NCBI RefSeq assembly: GCF_031143425.1
Contig: NC_090440.1
Coordinates: 338,585,844-338,649,843, forward strand
Direction of reading: 5' to 3'
DNA from: Pleurodeles waltl
Lineage: Eukaryota > Chordata > Amphibia > Caudata > Salamandridae
Length of the DNA stretch: 64,000 bases
In this document: positions 60,001 to 64,000 of the stretch, piece by piece
Position numbering within the stretch: position 1 is the first letter of the stretch
How the letters are laid out: the number at the start of each line of letters is the position of its first letter
Position numbers and translations under genes: made by a program
Notes under the pieces: model-generated
What the model saw: only the letters and a program-made list of their open reading frames with translations
What the model was told of the DNA's origin: nothing
The model's database searches: none

Positions 60001-60896
60001 AGCAGCAGTAGCTGCAGTGAAAACCCCAGAGAGCTAGTTTGGCAGTACCCGGGGTCCATGCTGGAGCACCGGGGATGCATAGGATTGGCACCCCAATGCC
60101 AGATTTGGCATGGGGGACAATTCCATGATCTTAGACATGTTACATGGCCATGTCAGGAGTTACCATTGTGAAGCTACATATAGGTAGTGACCTATATGTA
60201 GTGCACACGTGTAATGGTGTCCCCACACTCACAAAGTCTGGGGAAATTGCCCTGAACCATGGGGGGGCACTTTGGCTAGTGCCAGGGTGCCCTCACACTT
60301 AGTAACTTTGCACCTAACCTTCACCAAGTGGGGGTTAGACATATAAGTGACTTATAAGTTACTTAAGTGCAGTGTAAAATGGCTGTGAAATAACGTGGAT
60401 GTTATTTCACTCAGGCTGCAGTGGCAGTCCTGTGTAAGAATTGTCTGAGCTCCCTATGGGTGGCAAATGAAATGCTGCAGCCCATAGGGATCTCCTGGAA
60501 CCCCAATACCCTGGGTACCTAGGTACCATATACTAGGGAATTATAAGGGTGTTCCAGTGTGTCAATGAGAATTGGTAAAAATGGTCACTAGCCTGCAGTG
60601 ACAATTTTAAAAGCAGAGAGAGCATAAACACTGAGGTTCTGGTTAGCAGAGCCTCAGTGATACAGTTAGGCACCACACAGGTAACACATTTAGGCCACAA
60701 ACTCATGAGCACTGGGGTCCTGGCTAGCAGGGTCCCAGTGACACATATCAAACACACTGACAAATAGGGTTTTCACTATTAGCACTGGGGTCCTGGCTAG
60801 CAAGATCCCAGTGAGACAGTAAAAACACCCTGACATATACTCACAAACAGGCCAAAAGTAGGGGTAACAAGGCTAGAAAGAGGCTACCTTCCTACA
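57003..60896 (-). mobile_element. Solo LTR of long LTR family II, 3894 bp, minus orientation
   Basis: On the plus strand it runs from TGTAGGAGGCTAGCC to GGCTACCTTCCTACA, flanked by an exact TACAT duplication (56998-57002 and 60897-60901). It is the inverted counterpart of 51400-54371 and contains no gag or pol, so it is best read as a solo LTR left by LTR-LTR recombination. 3.9 kb is exceptionally long for one LTR. Within 58400-59250 there is sequence I could not match to the plus copy, so an internal insertion may inflate the length. Confidence 0.8.
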
Positions 60897-61059
60897 TACA
60901 TGTGATGTTATATACAACGATACACATTGACAATCCAACATTTCTGATATTTTAGGTACTGCATGTTAGGAAAGTAGATAGACAACGCAATGGCAAACGC
61001 TGAGATGAGTGCATACAAGGCACTGAAGTGTTGTGACAGTTATTGAGGTGTAAGTTAAC

Positions 61060-61960
61060 ATGACTCCGCTCCCCCAGCTATTCCTGTCAAACCCTCAGGA
61101 TGCAGGATGGCCAAGACCTTCTCCTCCTAGGGAAAGAGTTGTAATGGGGTGCTGTGAGGACCACCATCAGTCATCTGGGCATCTGCCCTGCTTCAGACTG
61201 AGAGGAAACAAAACTAAAAGAACGCAAAGCATGCAGCACTCTTAGTCTGAGTAATGAATTTATTAAGGCACTTCCCAAGTTTTATAAACAAAAAGAATAA
61301 CGTGAGCTTTTATTTCAAATGCAGCAACACACGTGCAATTCTAAAACTAATCACAGCAGTAGAATGATAATGATCACAGAAACAAAAAAAATGAAATACT
61401 TCAACAATAAATATAATTTATATAGATATAGTGACTACGTATTCATGCATGCACACCGCAAAGCTAAAAATAAGAATTAAAAATGCATCCCCATGGGGAT
61501 TGACACCTTCATCCCTTTGTCTGTCAACTTCAGGTTGTGGAACCCTGGACAACCGAAACAGGAGGGAGACCACCTGCAATGGGATTATTTTCTAGGCAAG
61601 TAGTCCCTTCCCTGACGAGTTCCTTTTTCTGCCAGTTGTCAAGCTTCCCCACCTTAAATATTTCAAACAAGCTTAAGCGGGAGGTTCTAGAAATCCTCCT
61701 CCCTTTGAGTAAGTTGTGAAATTCACGCGTTGGCTATGTCAGATAAGTGTTGAGAAAACACGCATCAGACTGGCCAAATCTCACTATGTTTTTCCAAGAC
61801 TGAACTGTACCCTGCTCTGTCATAACCATTCTCAGCCTGGTACCTGCTAATCTTCAGTGCTCCCCCACCAAAGGTTAACAAGCTGTGCAAAGAAAGATTC
61901 CTGCGCCATCATTGTGACTGTGTTTGAAGCTAAGCACAAAATGGAGTCAGTGGTCACAAT
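61060..61960. other. Unassigned repeat-like sequence
   Basis: Non-coding sequence between the solo LTR flank and the Myb exon. It includes GAAGCTAAGCACAAAATGGAGTCAG-type sequence near 61928 that resembles an ERV LTR edge, and it cuts into the 3' end of the Myb exon near 61980. Neither ends nor a duplication were identified. Confidence 0.25.
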
Positions 61961-61984
61961 GGAACCGGTGGTTAAACACAGATA

Positions 61985-62226
61985 GCATTACAGCCTCCAG
62001 GTGTTGCTTGGAGGCCAGGGAATGCACTCCCCTCCCAATCTGGTCATTCCACCTCTTCCTAATTTCCCCATTTGTGCTCAAGCTGGTGCCTACAGCATTC
62101 ACTCTGTCGACTATCCTTTGCCACACTTCCATTTTCCTGCTGAGGGGAGTATGTTGGACTTGGGCTCCAAACAATTGTGGCTATACTCTATGATTTCATC
62201 CACCATAATCATCAACTGAGCCTCAG
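61985..62226 (-). pseudogene. naif1-like Myb/SANT DNA-binding exon
   Basis: The minus strand reads FSEAQLMIMVDEIIEYSHNC, then after a one-base shift QVQHTPLSRKMEVWQRIVDR, VNAVG, EIRKRWNDQIGRGVHS and LASKQHLEA. This is the Myb_DNA-bind_5 type trihelix found in naif1-like proteins and Harbinger accessory proteins, with the conserved tryptophans in WQRI and RWND. It is a different lineage from the accessory genes at 348, 33736 and 48300. The frameshift shows it is inactive. Confidence 0.75.
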
Positions 62227-62639
62227 AAAAATTTGAAATTTTTTGAACGTGACATGACTTTAAATTAAAGTGAGTGACAAGGACTAAAAAAACATTATTA
62301 GGAAAAGAAAAGGTGTGTTGGAAGTGTTGAATGGGATGGACAAAAGTGCTGCCTTAACTCACAAAAATAAAACAATGATATGTGGTCTCTGTCTTGCTGT
62401 GCTACATTGGGGAGGCAAAGCATTATGGTCCTGGATGGGGTGTGTTTTATAGTGTGAATTGAAGGTGTGTCCACTTGTCTAATGGATGTCAGCTGCATTG
62501 TTTTTTAATCCATCCAATGGGCACTGTTCTGGTGCTTTTCTGAGAGCATACCGCGATGGCCTACCTCCATAAGGAAACTACCGTAAGGGGACTGCCAGTA
62601 CAACTGTGTTTTTACAATTGGCTCGTTGGTTAACTGCAG

Positions 62640-62838
62640 CCTGGATGGCAACTGAGTACACTCCGCCAACTTTGAAGACCACCGCACCGCTGGTGGTCAC
62701 AACTCAGTGTACCCGGTCTGTGGTTCAAGCTGCATATACCTTAATATGGCAAACAGGATGTCGCCAGCTCAGTGGTCTTCTCAGGACCGCCACCACCCTG
62801 GTGCAGTGGTGCGACTGGCAAACTCATAATCAGGCCTA
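62640..62838 (+). repeat. Harbinger subterminal region and right terminus with TAA
   Basis: A GC-rich block with GGTGGTC and GACCACC inverted motifs, then CTGGCAAACTCATAATCAGG and CC ending at 62835, followed by TAA (62836-62838). It parallels 38880-38978. It is likely the right end of the element containing the transposase at 49191 and the Myb exon at 62226; the left end was not found. Confidence 0.55.
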
Positions 62839-63730
62839 AACTGTTCTACAGTTCTAAAATGGTAATTCACCACTATTGGCTTTGTCAATTAAGGCACATT
62901 TTAAAGTAACTGGCACTGGAAATGTCAATGCTGGTGGCCACCATAGAGTGGAAGAGGGCTAGTAGAGATGGGAAAAAGCCAAAGGGAAAAGGCTATCATG
63001 AGTCATATAAAAGTATCGTAGGACAATATTCTAGGCATCTTTTAGCCGAGCTGTAATGAAATGCAGGTTGATGGGGAGATGGGACTGGTGAGGCTCTGTG
63101 ATGTCGTATAATATTGATGGTGATTACATCATCTCGTTAACTGGTGCACCACAGAGAATTACTGGGAGAGGTCATGGAAATTGGAAGACAATTAGGTGAG
63201 GTTCAGGGAGCAGGGAAAGAACATTCTTGGAAGCATCAGCATAGAGTAAGGAGCAGGAGATGCACTCCCATGGAATGCTAAATAAAAAACAAAATGGAAA
63301 TGAAAAAGAAAAGTAATTTCATGGTGTCAGTAGTGAAAGGACACACTTTAGACAATCAAAAGGAAGAGAAAAAAAGTTATGACTTAGGAATGGAGCGTTC
63401 ACAGCATAGGACAGAAAAACAAGCAATAATATTCAGAGAATTGAGATAGACTAGAAGCCAGACAATCATGAATAAGGGGCAAACCCAAAGCCCACTCTAT
63501 GTAGTGTTGGACCCTCTAGGTTGTATTTTAAAATTGTATAAAATGCTCTCTGCAAAAGACAGCTTAACCTGGATGTAGTAAGGCTGCAGAAATGATGTCA
63601 AACACTGAACTGTATTTCTCTGGTTTCATCGCTGGGTATTATTACAAATCATTCCTCGGAGCAGTCCATAGAACCATGCAGCAATGGTATCTATTGATTT
63701 GCTAGCCCAGAATATCTTGTGCCCCTTAGC
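62839..63730. other. No recognisable feature
   Basis: AT-rich and purine-rich non-coding sequence. No motif or boundary seen. Confidence 0.3.
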
Positions 63731-63900
63731 GCCCCCCTATCTCCACCATGTGTGCACTGTATTTAAGAAACAGTACACCATTGTGGTAATTCGGGAAATT
63801 AGTGTCAAAGTTTTTGACGCTAGTTCAGTGCTTTGCATGATTAGCGTCAACAATGTTGACGCTAATCTGGAAAAGCTCATTGACGCCAAATGAAAAGAAT
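63731..63900. repeat. Fragment with palindromic GACGC/GCGTC motifs, possibly MITE-derived
   Basis: It contains GCGTCAACAATGTTGACGC (63843-63861, a perfect 8-bp stem) and repeated GTCAAAGTTTTTGACGC. Such TTGACGC palindromes are also found near the ends of the MITE at 49250-50171, but homology is not established. Confidence 0.35.
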
Positions 63901-64000
63901 GGTGTGCCTCCTTTAAATGTCTGCTCTGAGCAGGTGTTAAAAGTGCCAAAAAAAGTTGCAAAGAAATCTCTTAGATCACCCCCTTTGCATACATTATACA

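Noticed and set aside
1..64000. Host protein-coding gene, tRNA, rRNA or bacterial-type operon
   Set aside because: Every frame with recognisable motifs belongs to a mobile element. No tRNA cloverleaf, rRNA segment or multi-exon host gene was seen by eye; a gene-prediction run with RNA-seq would be needed to exclude small exons.

Overview
The window looks like intergenic or intronic DNA from a very large, transposon-saturated vertebrate genome. It is most likely a salamander, and the long LTR families recall those of newts such as Pleurodeles; that assignment is from memory of the repeat types and was not tested by a search. I found no convincing host gene, tRNA, rRNA or CRISPR array. Essentially everything I can interpret is a mobile element, and many are nested in one another.

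Layout. (1) 1-14.8 kb: the right part of a PIF/Harbinger-type DNA transposon whose Myb/SANT-like accessory gene (exons near 348, 666 and 1355) is split by a young, complete Ty3/gypsy LTR retrotransposon at 1993-12438. That element has 2.69 kb LTRs differing by one 2-nt indel, a perfect 5-bp target duplication (CCACA), and one intact 1592-codon Gag-Pol frame. Its pol order is protease - integrase - reverse transcriptase - RNase H, the copia-like order that defines the Gmr1 group of gypsy elements. Its Gag carries a SCAN-like capsid domain. The accessory gene resumes at 12439 and ends in lysine-rich and minisatellite repeats. (2) 14.8-17 kb: an unrecognised minus-strand ORF and a decayed Harbinger-type MITE. 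(3) About 17-27.2 kb, minus strand: a decayed endogenous retrovirus with primer-binding site, gag without a zinc knuckle, PR, RT, RNase H (split by a hAT MITE), IN, and an Env of about 970 residues' span with an N-terminal membrane-spanning leader. Its best fit is a foamy-virus-like (spuma-related) ERV. (4) 27.2-33 kb: LTR-like repeats and a minus-strand L2/CR1-type LINE fragment. (5) 33.7-39 kb: a second copy of the Harbinger accessory gene, ending in a TIR next to TAA. (6) 39-46 kb: further repeats and a minus-strand non-LTR RT relic. (7) 46-62.8 kb: Harbinger debris. This comprises a third minus-strand accessory gene, a plus-strand HARBI1-like transposase with its three catalytic acidic residues still visible but broken by a Harbinger MITE, and a second, naif1-like Myb/SANT gene on the minus strand. 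Two long LTRs of one family in opposite orientation are inserted here; one of them (57003-60896) is a clean solo LTR with TACAT target duplications.

Functionally only the gypsy/Gmr1-like element appears intact. Harbinger transposons need a transposase plus a Myb/SANT partner, and both kinds of gene are present here only as relics. The most interesting items are the Gmr1-like element (gene order, SCAN-like Gag, recent insertion), the foamy-like ERV, and the layered insertions that give a relative chronology.
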